DNA from: Paludibacteraceae bacterium
GTDB lineage: Bacteria; Bacteroidota; Bacteroidia; Bacteroidales; Paludibacteraceae
Direction of reading: 5' to 3'
Length of the DNA: 64,000 nucleotides
Assembly: GCA_016937795.1 (NCBI GenBank)
Contig: JAFGVV010000004.1
Coordinates: 1 to 64,000, forward strand
The notes beneath the pieces were generated by a model that was not told the origin of the DNA, did not search any database, and saw only the letters and a program-made list of their open reading frames with translations. The first letter of the stretch is position 1. Each line of letters starts with the position of its first letter. Made by a program: the position numbers and the translations under genes. Shown piece by piece: positions 52,438 through 62,101 of this stretch.

Positions 52438-53838
52438 ATGAACAAACAAAAATTACTACTTCAATATATTACGTTCGATCTTTTCGCAGCCATGCTCGTC
52501 TGGATTCTGTTTATGATTTTTCGTAAAACGGTAAACGATGCACAGGTTTTCGAAGATGTAAATGTGTTTGTTCCCAACTTCAACTATTTCAGCAGTCTGA
52601 TAATCTACCCTTTCACCTGTTTATTTATTCATTATCTATCCGGGTTTTACCTGCACCCCGAAAGAAAAAATCAGGTGCAAATTATTTTCACTTCTATACT
52701 CAGCTCTGCCATTATTTCTATTTCCATATTCTTTGCCTTGATGCTCGACGATATTGTAATTTCATACGAATACTACTATTACTCGCTATTGGTTTTATTC
52801 GGGCTACAACTTGTGTTTACCTACATTTCGCGAACCATTATCTGGGCTGGCGTACGCAACAACTACCGCTCAAAACGCTGGAAAACAAACACTATCATTG
52901 TTGGCACCGGTAAAAATGCAGAGAAAATGGCAAAAGAAATAGAGATAAACTCACAAAAAAACTTTGTCACAGGCTTTATCCAGGTTGACAACGCCATTTC
53001 GGTCGATAAAGAACGTATTCTCGGGAACCTTGCTCAACTCGGCAGTATTATTAACGAACAACAAGTGGAAGAGGCCATCATTTCGCTTGATAATGCTGAC
53101 GAACAGAGGCTTTTCAGCTACATTAACGAGCTATACAAATACAATATCGACATAAGATTTACACCCCGCCTGTATGAAATTCTGACCGGTAGCGCACGCA
53201 TTGGCTCTATAGGAATAAATCCATTAGTGAGCATCACGCAAATCAACATGTCCGATTTCGAAATCAGTATCAAGCGCTTTATCGATATTGTAATTTCAAC
53301 CATTGCACTACTGCTGATGACTCCTCTGTTCATTTATTTTGGAATAGCCATAAAGAGAGATTCGAAAGGACCTGTATTTTATAAACAGGAACGTATTGGC
53401 CGCTATGGAATTCCTTTTGATATTATAAAATTCCGAACCATGCACCAGGGCGCTGAGAATGGAGTGCCAAAACTAAGTAGTGCCGACGATGAACGCATTA
53501 CGCGTATCGGGCGGATTTTGCGTAAGTATCGCATCGACGAATTGCCACAATTCTGGAACATACTTAAAGGAGAAATGAGCCTTGTAGGACCCCGCCCCGA
53601 ACGACGATTTTACATCAATCAAATCATTGGCGAAGCTCCTTACTACTGCCTGTTGTATAAAATCCGCCCGGGATTAACTTCGTGGGGACCTATCAAAATT
53701 GGCTATTCCGACACCATCGAAAAAATGATTGAACGCCTCAACTACGACATTATTTATATGGAAAACATGTCATTGTTTAACGACATTAAAATTTTAGTAC
53801 TCACAGTGGAAATTATTATCAAAGGAAAAGGAGTGTAA
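52438..53838 (+). CDS. polyprenyl glycosylphosphotransferase (exopolysaccharide priming enzyme)
   Basis: A 466-residue membrane protein that puts the first sugar-phosphate on undecaprenyl phosphate. Four N-terminal transmembrane helices (10-130) are followed by a Rossmann-like CoA-binding-type domain (about 150-250), a fifth membrane segment (ISTIALLLMTPLFIYFGIAI) and the bacterial sugar transferase domain with KFRTM, RKYRIDELPQFWNIL and SLVGPRPE. ATG at 52438 is used; it follows the previous stop by four bases and an AAGGA stretch. No other glycan genes are adjacent. Confidence 0.93.
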   Translation: MNKQKLLLQYITFDLFAAMLVWILFMIFRKTVNDAQVFEDVNVFVPNFNYFSSLIIYPFTCLFIHYLSGFYLHPERKNQVQIIFTSILSSAIISISIFFALMLDDIVISYEYYYYSLLVLFGLQLVFTYISRTIIWAGVRNNYRSKRWKTNTIIVGTGKNAEKMAKEIEINSQKNFVTGFIQVDNAISVDKERILGNLAQLGSIINEQQVEEAIISLDNADEQRLFSYINELYKYNIDIRFTPRLYEILTGSARIGSIGINPLVSITQINMSDFEISIKRFIDIVISTIALLLMTPLFIYFGIAIKRDSKGPVFYKQERIGRYGIPFDIIKFRTMHQGAENGVPKLSSADDERITRIGRILRKYRIDELPQFWNILKGEMSLVGPRPERRFYINQIIGEAPYYCLLYKIRPGLTSWGPIKIGYSDTIEKMIERLNYDIIYMENMSLFNDIKILVLTVEIIIKGKGV

Positions 53839-53920
53839 TCAGCTGACATATATTATTTTTTAATTTAGTATTTTTTCGTTTAGCATTTACCATTTAATAG
53901 TATCGCCTCTGAGAACCAAC

Positions 53921-53952
53921 CAACCAATTAACTAATCAACCAATTAACTAAT
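53921..53952. repeat. two tandem 16-bp repeats upstream of rimM
   Basis: CAACCAATTAACTAAT is present twice in perfect tandem, with partial units on both sides (53913-53970). Similar CAACCAA/AACTAAT simple repeats are common in AT-rich leaders; no function is evident. Confidence 0.8.
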
Positions 53953-53983
53953 CAACTGACCAACCAAATAACCCCAAAACAAA

Positions 53984-54502
53984 ATGATATCTACAGACGA
54001 GATATTACCTATCGGACAAATTAACAAGCCACATGGAGTGAATGGCGAAATGTCGTTTACATTTACATCCGACGTGTTCGACAGCGAAGAAATCCCATAT
54101 CTGATAATGGAAATTGATGGCATCCCTGTGCCTTTTTACATCGAAGAATACCGTTTTAAAACTAACAGCACAGGACTTATCAAATTTCAGGACATCGACA
54201 GCGAAGAAGCTGCCCGCGAATTCAATGGACTCAGCATTTATGTATTGAAAAAATACTTAGACAAAGTAGAGGACAACGAAATTGAACTTGCATATTTTGT
54301 AGGCTTTATGCTTCGCGATGCGCACAAAGGCGATATTGGCATTGTTACTGAAATAGACGAAAGCACCGACAATACACTTTTTGTAATTGCTGAAGGTGAA
54401 GATGAAATACTGATCCCTGTGGGCGACGATTACATCACCGATATCGACCACAACAATAAAATTATCCTCACGAACCTTCCCGAAGGGTTACTCGATTTGT
54501 AA
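53984..54502 (+). CDS. rimM: ribosome maturation factor RimM
   Basis: A 172-residue 16S rRNA processing factor that binds ribosomal protein S19 and helps mature the 30S head. The N-terminal GQINKPHGVNGEMSF motif and the C-terminal PRC-barrel (ELAYFVGFMLRDAHKGDIG to DYITDIDHNNKIILTNLPEGLLDL) cover the full family length. Usual neighbours such as rpsP and trmD are absent here. Confidence 0.94.
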   Translation: MISTDEILPIGQINKPHGVNGEMSFTFTSDVFDSEEIPYLIMEIDGIPVPFYIEEYRFKTNSTGLIKFQDIDSEEAAREFNGLSIYVLKKYLDKVEDNEIELAYFVGFMLRDAHKGDIGIVTEIDESTDNTLFVIAEGEDEILIPVGDDYITDIDHNNKIILTNLPEGLLDL

Positions 54503-54654
54503 ACCACCCTATTACTTAAAAGAAAATAAATTTACAGAAGCAACAAAACTTTAGTTCGATAACTAATGTTTAAATGCGGTTGGTTATCGCATTAACTTTC
54601 TGTGCATTATTAATTGCAAATTAACACTCAAATTTATATTACAACTATCAGAAT

Positions 54655-55275
54655 ATGACCAAAAACACGCAAACCGATAATTTTGCCGCAAAAGCCGGCA
54701 GTTGGGACAATCCCTCAAAAATTGACATGACCAATAAATTTGTAGCTGCCTTGCTCGAAAAAGTAAATCCTGAAAAAGACTGGAATGTGCTCGAAATTGG
54801 AGCCGGAACAGGCCTTGTAGCCTTGCAACTGTTGCCTTTAGTAAACTCCATAACTTTCGAGGACACCTCAGAGGCTATGCTCAGCGAGTTGCAATCGAAA
54901 CTCAAAGGCGACGAAAATGTAAATCTATTTCATGGCGAAGTAACCGAAATCTCTGAAGGAAGCTTCGACTTTGCAGTTTCGTGCATGGCCTTTCATCATA
55001 TCCCCAATTTACAAAACACGCTTAAACATATTCATCAGATTACAAAACCCGGCGCCATTGTGGCCATAGGCGACATTCATACCGAAGATGGTTCTTTCCA
55101 CCATTTCGACCCTATTCCTCACACAGGCTTCGACACGGAGAAACTCTCAGAAATTTTCGAAGAAAATGGTTTCAAGACACTTTCGGTGAGCGACTACAAT
55201 GTACTTACACGCGAACGAACACCCGGAATATTTAGCGACTATACACAGTTTTTACTAATTGCTGAACGAAAATAG
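54655..55275 (+). CDS. class I SAM-dependent methyltransferase
   Basis: A 206-residue cytoplasmic methyltransferase. The SAM-binding motif VLEIGAGTGLVALQLL, the acidic FEDTSEAML strand and the CMAFHHIPN and TKPGAIVAIGD segments mark the Methyltransf_11/UbiE-like group. The substrate is unknown; metal or small-molecule methylation is possible. It stands alone, 152 bases after rimM and 179 bases before the outer-membrane receptor, with no gene in either gap. Confidence 0.88.
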   Translation: MTKNTQTDNFAAKAGSWDNPSKIDMTNKFVAALLEKVNPEKDWNVLEIGAGTGLVALQLLPLVNSITFEDTSEAMLSELQSKLKGDENVNLFHGEVTEISEGSFDFAVSCMAFHHIPNLQNTLKHIHQITKPGAIVAIGDIHTEDGSFHHFDPIPHTGFDTEKLSEIFEENGFKTLSVSDYNVLTRERTPGIFSDYTQFLLIAERK

Positions 55276-55454
55276 AAAATAGTTTTCAATTCTTTAACAA
55301 CACAACCCATATCGTTTAACGATAATTCACAGCGCTGAATTAAACGTTAGCGCTTGTCGTTTGTCTATGTTCTCCGTAAACAAAAAAAAACTGTTACATA
55401 TCACAACGAAAAAAGCTGAATGTAACATCAACGAAAAAATAATTATTTCAAAAA

Positions 55455-57902
55455 ATGAAAAAGTATTTCAGTATTCTTATTCTCATTTTTCTGACCCTGC
55501 CCGCTTTTGCACTACAAACCATCAGAGGGAAAATTGTAGATGCAGGCACTCAGGCGCCTCTCGACTTTGTAAACGTAGCTTTGATTAAGCAAAATAGTGA
55601 AACACCTACTGCTGGTGTAGTGTCGGACGGTAATGGAAATTTTTTACTGCCAAATGTGGCCAACGGGAAATACACTCTACGCATAACTTTTGTGGGTTAT
55701 AATCCCATAGAACTACCACTTAACGTAACCAATAACGAACTAAACATGGGCACCATCAAATTAGTGGAAAACAGCAAAGCCCTTAAGGAACTCGAAGTAT
55801 TGGGACAAGGAACACAAATGCGTTTCGATATCGACAAAAAAGTATTCTCGGTCGATCAGAACATTGCCTCGGCAGGTGGTTCGGCCAGCGAAGTACTTCA
55901 GAATATTCCTTCGGTAGATGTCGATCAGGAGGGTAATATTTCGCTTCGCAACAGTTCGAGCGTGGAAGTATGGATCAACGGGAAACCTTCGGGGCTTACT
56001 GCCGACAATCGGGCACAGATCCTACAACAAATGCCTGCTGAAAGCATTGAATCTATTGAAGTGATGACCAATCCTTCGGCACGTTTTAATCCTGAAGGAA
56101 CCTCGGGCATTATCAATATTGTATTGAAAAAGAACCGCAAAGCGGGTTATTATGGTAGTGTTTCAGCAGGTACACTCTGGTCGCAGGGGTCGAAGCCGGG
56201 CGGAACACTGGGAGCAAACATAAATTATAGTAGCGGAAAATTTGATGCGTATTTGAATCTTGGCTACCGGAATATGAACTTTACAGGTGGTAGCGATATT
56301 ATGCGTGAAAATTATAATGCCACAGACACAACTGTACTGAATCAGGAATCGACTATGAAAAGGGGCTTCAACGGCATGTTCACCCGTGCCGGCATCGATT
56401 ATCGCCTCAACGACAAAAACACCCTGAGCCTTACCGGATTTGGAATGCTCGGTGGTGGATACTCGGACAACAATATCGGCTATCAGTTTAGTCAAAACAA
56501 TAATATTCTACGTGAGTACAGTCGTGTAAACACAGGCCTTGGCGACAGAAAAAGCTACAATATTGCACTCGATCACAAATACGACCTCGACAAAAATGGC
56601 TCTAACATTATGACCAGCTTGTCGTACTCGTCGCATGCTCGCAACGAGGATAACACTTATGTTCAAAAAGATGCAGGCAGTGTCACCACTTCAAACATTA
56701 CACAAAAAATGGGTGGCGGCAACAGTCAGTGGTTATTCAAAATCGACTACACACAAAAAATCGGTGAAAACACCCGACTCGAAGCCGGCTGGCAAACAAA
56801 AGATGAAACGCGAGGAAGTCCTGCATCAGCATATGATAATTCGAAAAATGACAGCATAAAATCATACTTTAACGAGTTCGATTATTACGAAAGAATCCAT
56901 TCGGCCTACATGACGTTTGGTAGCAGGTTCGGGAATCTGAGTCTGCAAGCGGGATTACGTGGCGAGTATCAGATTAAAGAATGGGAAAATGCATATTACG
57001 ATGTAAACAACGTTTTGCAAAACGACAAGAGCAATTATAAGCCGGCACTTCAACTATTTCCGAGCGCCTATCTGGCTTATAGTTTACCCAATCAGAACGA
57101 ACTTCAGCTCAACTATTCGCGACGCATCAACCGCCCGCGTGGTCGCGAGATAAATCCTTTCCGCGATTACTCTGACTCTACCAGCATTTCGTTTGGTAAT
57201 CCCGATTTATTGCCCGAACTCACCTCGTCCTTTGAGTTCAACTATCTGAAATCGTGGGACAAACATAGTTTATCGGCTTCGGCATATTATCGTTTTACCG
57301 ACGATGTCAGGCAAAATGTAAGATTCCTGAACAACGGAACGCTCGAAAACACATGGATGAATGTATCGAAATCGAACTACACAGGCGTAGAATTAGTGGC
57401 AAAAAACCGATTGTTCAAAATACTGAATCTCACCTCGTCGCTCAATTTCTATTACAGCACAATGGCCGCCGACTCAGTAAGCAGCATTTATAACCCTGCA
57501 CTTACAGCCATTATTCCTGCACAGGAAATGTTTAGCTGGAGCGGACGCGTAATGGCAAACCTTATTCTGGGCAAAAACACTTCAGCTCAAATCACCGGCG
57601 ATTATTCGTCGCCACGACTGATTGCTCAGGGTAGCCAAACATCGAGTTACGCCATCGACCTTGGCGTGCGCCAAACATTCCTCGACCGCAACCTAAGTCT
57701 GAACCTAATGGTGCGCGACCTACTCAATAGTCGAAACCGCAACACCATAACCTATGGAAATGGCTTTTATCAGGAAGCAAATTCTTATTTCCACGGACGA
57801 ATGATTGGACTTACAGTGACTTATAATTTTGGCAACATGAAGCCAAAACGTACCGAACGCCGTCAGGATACACAGGAAATGGATATGGACGGTATGGAGT
57901 AA
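55455..57902 (+). CDS. TonB-dependent receptor-like outer-membrane beta-barrel protein
   Basis: An 815-residue outer-membrane protein. After a signal peptide (to about Ala19) comes a carboxypeptidase-regulatory-like beta-sandwich (about 22-110, IRGKIVDAGTQAPLDFVNV), a plug domain (about 120-215, VLQNIPSVDVDQEGNISLR to PEGTSGIINIVLKK), and a barrel of the OMP_b-brl_3 type. The last residues are a polar tail with KPKRTERR rather than the usual terminal aromatic. Members may import ligands or act as surface proteins; no SusD partner is present, so it is not a classical glycan receptor. A terminator follows. Confidence 0.88.
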   Translation: MKKYFSILILIFLTLPAFALQTIRGKIVDAGTQAPLDFVNVALIKQNSETPTAGVVSDGNGNFLLPNVANGKYTLRITFVGYNPIELPLNVTNNELNMGTIKLVENSKALKELEVLGQGTQMRFDIDKKVFSVDQNIASAGGSASEVLQNIPSVDVDQEGNISLRNSSSVEVWINGKPSGLTADNRAQILQQMPAESIESIEVMTNPSARFNPEGTSGIINIVLKKNRKAGYYGSVSAGTLWSQGSKPGGTLGANINYSSGKFDAYLNLGYRNMNFTGGSDIMRENYNATDTTVLNQESTMKRGFNGMFTRAGIDYRLNDKNTLSLTGFGMLGGGYSDNNIGYQFSQNNNILREYSRVNTGLGDRKSYNIALDHKYDLDKNGSNIMTSLSYSSHARNEDNTYVQKDAGSVTTSNITQKMGGGNSQWLFKIDYTQKIGENTRLEAGWQTKDETRGSPASAYDNSKNDSIKSYFNEFDYYERIHSAYMTFGSRFGNLSLQAGLRGEYQIKEWENAYYDVNNVLQNDKSNYKPALQLFPSAYLAYSLPNQNELQLNYSRRINRPRGREINPFRDYSDSTSISFGNPDLLPELTSSFEFNYLKSWDKHSLSASAYYRFTDDVRQNVRFLNNGTLENTWMNVSKSNYTGVELVAKNRLFKILNLTSSLNFYYSTMAADSVSSIYNPALTAIIPAQEMFSWSGRVMANLILGKNTSAQITGDYSSPRLIAQGSQTSSYAIDLGVRQTFLDRNLSLNLMVRDLLNSRNRNTITYGNGFYQEANSYFHGRMIGLTVTYNFGNMKPKRTERRQDTQEMDMDGME

Positions 57903-57924
57903 TAGCATTTAATCACAAAAGAGA

Positions 57925-57967
57925 ATCCCCGTACAAATGACTTGATTCACTTGTACGGGGATTTTTG
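57925..57967 (+). terminator. terminator after the 55455 receptor
   Basis: A perfect 13-bp stem, AATCCCCGTACAA with TTGTACGGGGATT, 14-base loop, then T run, 23 bases after the stop. Confidence 0.95.
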
Positions 57968-58082
57968 CATCATGTGACATAAATCCAAAATCCGGCAAAG
58001 ATCTGAAATATATGCCTATCTGAATATTTTTACATAACTCTTTGTTTTAATTTGAAGTCATTGAAAATAAAAACACAAGAAA

Positions 58083-58497
58083 GTGGAAACAACTAAAATA
58101 TCCATACAAGCCAGCATTTCTGCCAACCTACAAAAAGTGTGGAATTATTACACTCAACCGGAGCACATTACTAAATGGAATTTTGCCTCACCCGAATGGC
58201 ATTGTCCGTCGGCAAGTAACGATATGAAAGTGGGTGGTAAATATATAGCACGAATGGAAGCAAAAGATGGCAGTTTTGGATTTGACTTTGAAGCCACATA
58301 TAGCGAAATCACAGAGAATAAAAAGTTTATATATAATGCCGGATGGTCGCGAAGTATCAGTCAGCATGACCGACGATCAACAACTGACCAATATTTCGGT
58401 GTGCTTCGATGCTGAAACCGAAAACCATGTGGAATTACAGCGTGAAGGCTGGCAGGCCATACTCAACAATTTTAAAAGTTACGTGGAAAATAACTAA
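58083..58497 (+). pseudogene. SRPBCC/AHSA1 family protein gene, frameshifted
   Basis: Two overlapping frames together make one SRPBCC-domain protein of about 137 residues. The first part (GTG start; ISIQASISANLQKVWNYYTQ to ATYSEITENKKFIYN) ends in the wrong frame; the second resumes with MPDGREVSVSMTDDQ and ends ELQREGWQAILNNFKSYVENN, the normal AHSA1 C-terminus. The break lies in a TATATATA run at 58328-58335; a two-base loss there would restore the family spacing, as expected from slippage. It is either a recent pseudogene or a sequencing error. AHSA1-like proteins bind hydrophobic ligands; the role here is unknown. Confidence 0.8.
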
Positions 58498-58986
58498 AAA
58501 AAGTCAACCCATACCAAATACTACAATTGAATTCATAGCATAATTTGTACATCGTCAAATTATTCCAATTGCTTATAAGCCCACAATACAATAGCAAGTA
58601 GTAGTAGAAAAGTCTCTGACATAGGGAATATTCAAAATGAATGGAAGTTTCTTTACTTTCTGTTTAAACTTGATTTCGTAATTTGGATTAATGAGATAAT
58701 AATCCTGACCTATTATCGATAATTTGTTATTTTCAAGAATTTCATGAAATCTGATTATGCTGATTCGGGTGTCTCAGATTTCAATAAATGTGAAGGCTAT
58801 ATACTATTTCTTCAGCTCAGCAAACCATTATTTTGATTGAAAACGGTGCAATATAAACCAAAACAACTTTTTTCGAATTAACTACTCGCAAGATATAAAG
58901 AGCAATAAGAACTGGAAAAAATAGAGAAATAAAGCATATAATGATTTATTTTAAAAAGAAGTAACCCCTAAGAAAGAATAGAAATT
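58498..58986. other. 490-base AT-rich gap
   Basis: No gene, terminator or clear promoter was found. Base composition becomes visibly more AT-rich from here to the end of the window. Confidence 0.5.
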
Positions 58987-59433
58987 TCAATCATCACACC
59001 AATTAATTATGAAGTAATTGCCATTGCGGTCTATTACATCGGCTATAGAAAAAATGTACTGATTGTCTTTTAGTCTTCTGAATCCATGTGATATAAATAA
59101 GCGATCGTCATACTTAAAATCAACAGATATAGTATCTTTATCTATGTAATAACCATCTGCATTAGTTTCAGCATTTAAAAGCGACATCCTCTTTTTCACT
59201 AATGAATCTAAAGCTGATTCATAATCCTGTCCAATTCTGCTTTCATATCTAATATCGCCGCATGGACCTTTGATAATCTTAAATACTTGATTCTTTTTTA
59301 ACGCAGGGTCTTCTGAGAATTTTAGATTCTCGTTATTCTCAAAAACTGACTCATTGCACGAAGTCAACAAGATTATGCATAAATAGGAGAAAAGCAATAT
59401 CCAGATGCTACTTTCAGTTATATTTGTTTTCAT
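58987..59433 (-). CDS. lipoprotein of unknown function
   Basis: A 148-residue predicted lipoprotein with a signal peptide ending in a lipobox (LLTSC, Cys26). The mature part has an acidic, Asn-rich start and a compact C-terminal part with strands YIDKDTISVDFKYDDRLF and QYIFSIADVID. No family is recognised. It is the last gene of the leftward AT-rich cluster, 289 bases after the TonB-dependent receptor gene and separated from it by a hairpin, so co-expression is uncertain. Confidence 0.72.
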   Translation of the reverse strand: MKTNITESSIWILLFSYLCIILLTSCNESVFENNENLKFSEDPALKKNQVFKIIKGPCGDIRYESRIGQDYESALDSLVKKRMSLLNAETNADGYYIDKDTISVDFKYDDRLFISHGFRRLKDNQYIFSIADVIDRNGNYFIINWCDD

Positions 59434-59595
59434 ATTTAATTATTTAATGTTAAACACATCGTGATAATTAGTTCGATTTGAACTCAATTCAACCCAATTT
59501 ATAAACTTACTTGATTTCGAGAAAGTAATTCTGTCAATATAAATTATTTTCGGTTTTATACTTATGATGCAGAATAGTCTATAGTTGTTGCATAG

Positions 59596-59630
59596 TATAG
59601 TCTGACGAGTATACATTGCGTCAGACTATA
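59596..59630. terminator. 12-bp perfect hairpin after the 59723 receptor gene
   Basis: TATAGTCTGACG (59596-59607) and its exact complement (59619-59630) enclose an 11-base loop. No T run follows on the minus strand, so it may be an mRNA end-protecting or processing stem rather than a true terminator. The rest of the 59434-59722 gap holds no gene. Confidence 0.55.
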
Positions 59631-59722
59631 ACTAAACCAAACAGAATGACTTGACAACAAGACTAATGCTCTTACCAATAGACTTTTACATTTATCAATT
59701 CGAAAAAAATGTTTTTCAAGAG

Positions 59723-62101
59723 TTACCACTTATATGAATAAGTTATGTTCAATAGGATTGGGAAAAAACTCCCCTGATATAAACCAACTCTATCATCTTT
59801 GGATTTCTTATAGAAGACATAGCTCGCATTCTGCCGATTATATGCATTAAATATATTTATCGACCAGTTCCTTATACCTTTTTCCAGCTGCTTTGAACGG
59901 TTCAGACTAATATCCAGTCTGTGATAATCAGGCAAACGGTAACCGTTTTTGTCCGTATAAATTTCCACATCTGTATATAAGTATTTATTCATAGGGTTAT
60001 TATAATCATAATTATAAAGCTGGTATTTAGCTGATGGTAATGTAATACAATTTCCGGTATGGTATACCCAGGTTGCTGAGAATGTAATATTTTCCGTTAT
60101 TTTATAGTTACCTACTATTGATATATTATGGGTTTGATCATATGTGTAGGGATATTCCTTGCCATTGTTCAGGTTTTCGAATATCCGAGTATTAGAAGAT
60201 AGAGTATAACCTATCCAACCCGTCAATGTCCCTGTTTTTTTTTGAAACAGCAATTCGAGTCCTTTTACATCTCCAATCCCTCCAGTTTCTACTTTTTGCT
60301 CCCAATTTTGTAAATTATTATATAATACAGTGCCAGCCTTATAATCAATGAGATTTTTAATTTTCTTTGTATAAAGCTCTACATTTAGTTCATAATTCTT
60401 TTTTGTAGTATGAGCAAAACCAATCGAGAGTTGATTAGATGATTGTGGCTTTATTGTTTTGGTTGAAGGAACCCAAACATCCGTAGGCAAACCTCCATTT
60501 GAATTGGTGAGTAAATGAATATTCTGATGCATCTTACTGTACGAAGCCTTGATCGAATATGAAGGCAAAAATAAATAATTCAAAACAACTCTGGGTTCCA
60601 AAACAGGGAAAGCAGTGTTGTCTGCTATATAAAGACCTGTTCTCAAACCTGTATTCGCTGAAAATTTATCCGTTAGCTTATATTCAAATTCGGCATATCC
60701 ATATACATCTACAGATTTTAATCGAACAGAAGAGTTTGTTGCAACTGAGTCAGGTTTTGTTTCTGAAGTTGTTTGAGAATAGCTAACCACCCCAGGAATA
60801 TGTGAATGACTACCAGCCAAAGCACCAAAACGAAAAGTCAGGTTTTCGAAAGGTATTTCAGCATCATTTTTTATTTGAAAATCATCAATTCCTGATTTAA
60901 TTCGATAATAATCAGTAATTTTTGAATTATCGATCAAATATTCGGCTGAACTTTGCGAACGATTAACATAGTTGTAGTTTGTGAATGCAAGTGTTGTATT
61001 ATTGAAAATACCATTTTTAAATATATGTAACCACCGTACGCTACCCGCAGTGTTACCCCATTTTAATTCCGATAGACCCGAGTACTCAATATTTGTAAGA
61101 TCATTTTTTGCTTTTTTTTCTTTATAATAGATATTGTCCTCGCCACTATAAAAACTGAGAAACAATCTATCAGACTGACTTAGCTTTAAGTTAGCTTTAA
61201 AATTGATATCATAAAAATAATAACCTTCGGTATATTTTATTCCTTTTAATATATTGTATAAATATGAGTAAGCTCCAAAGTTGCAATTGCGGAATGAAAA
61301 TGCGTACGAGGATTCACCTTTCTTTATTGGACCTTCAAGAAAAACTTTAGAGGAAATCAAACCTAAAGCTATTTCGCCATTCGATTTATATAAATTACCA
61401 TCTTTATTCCGCACATCCACTACGGAAGAAAGTCTCCCCCCATATCGTGCAGGAAAGCCTCCTTTATATAAATCTATACTTTTCACCATCGAAGGATCAA
61501 ATACAGAGAAAAATCCACCCAAATGGCTTACATTATACAATGTGACATCGTCAAGTAAAATCAGGTTTTGATCGGGACTACCCCCACGCACATATAATCC
61601 GTTATTGTTTTCTGCTCCCATTTGAATACCTGGCATCAGTTGATAAGCCTTTAAAATATCTGGTTCTCCAGTAATACTTGGTAAGGTTCTAATGGTGGAC
61701 AAAGGGATATTGATTCTGCCAATTTCTGCTTTTTCTTCCGTATTTTTAGCTGCGAATACTAACACTTCCTTTAATTCAGTATTTGATGAACTCATTTCAA
61801 TTGTAAATATCGTATCTGTATTTAAATTAAAACTGATTGTTCTTGCATCATAACCGATATAAGAGAACTGCAGGGTATGGTTTTCATTTTTTAATACAGA
61901 CAAAGAAAAGAAACCAAATTTATTACTTGTAGTTCCGGTATGTGTAGTGAGATCAGTAATATTAGCCCCTATAATTGCTTCTCCTGTTTTTTTATCCACC
62001 ACATATCCATTTAAAACAGATATTTGTGAAAATGAAGTAATTGTATATATAGATAAAACAAGTATAAAAACGGTTTTAGTCATTGGCCTATTATTTCGCA
62101 T
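59723..62101 (-). CDS. TonB-dependent receptor of the DUF4249-associated type
   Basis: A 792-residue outer-membrane receptor: signal peptide (to about Ser25), carboxypeptidase-regulatory-like domain (about 28-110, LNGYVVDKKTGEAIIGANI), plug (about 120-230, with LPSITGEPDILKAYQLMPG, LYVRGGSPDQNLILLDD and GGFPARYGGRLSSVVDV) and a barrel ending in the expected terminal strand NITYSYKW. It follows a DUF4249 lipoprotein gene, the usual partner. The first ATG at 62101 overlaps the DUF4249 stop; a second ATG at 62083 gives a cleaner signal peptide and may be the true start. Ligand unknown. Coding sequence is AT-rich compared with the earlier part of the window. Confidence 0.88.
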   Translation of the reverse strand: MRNNRPMTKTVFILVLSIYTITSFSQISVLNGYVVDKKTGEAIIGANITDLTTHTGTTSNKFGFFSLSVLKNENHTLQFSYIGYDARTISFNLNTDTIFTIEMSSSNTELKEVLVFAAKNTEEKAEIGRINIPLSTIRTLPSITGEPDILKAYQLMPGIQMGAENNNGLYVRGGSPDQNLILLDDVTLYNVSHLGGFFSVFDPSMVKSIDLYKGGFPARYGGRLSSVVDVRNKDGNLYKSNGEIALGLISSKVFLEGPIKKGESSYAFSFRNCNFGAYSYLYNILKGIKYTEGYYFYDINFKANLKLSQSDRLFLSFYSGEDNIYYKEKKAKNDLTNIEYSGLSELKWGNTAGSVRWLHIFKNGIFNNTTLAFTNYNYVNRSQSSAEYLIDNSKITDYYRIKSGIDDFQIKNDAEIPFENLTFRFGALAGSHSHIPGVVSYSQTTSETKPDSVATNSSVRLKSVDVYGYAEFEYKLTDKFSANTGLRTGLYIADNTAFPVLEPRVVLNYLFLPSYSIKASYSKMHQNIHLLTNSNGGLPTDVWVPSTKTIKPQSSNQLSIGFAHTTKKNYELNVELYTKKIKNLIDYKAGTVLYNNLQNWEQKVETGGIGDVKGLELLFQKKTGTLTGWIGYTLSSNTRIFENLNNGKEYPYTYDQTHNISIVGNYKITENITFSATWVYHTGNCITLPSAKYQLYNYDYNNPMNKYLYTDVEIYTDKNGYRLPDYHRLDISLNRSKQLEKGIRNWSINIFNAYNRQNASYVFYKKSKDDRVGLYQGSFFPILLNITYSYKW

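Noticed and set aside
55455..57902. SusC-type glycan importer
   Set aside because: No SusD gene follows and the barrel is of the OMP_b-brl_3 type; carbohydrate genes are almost 20 kb away.
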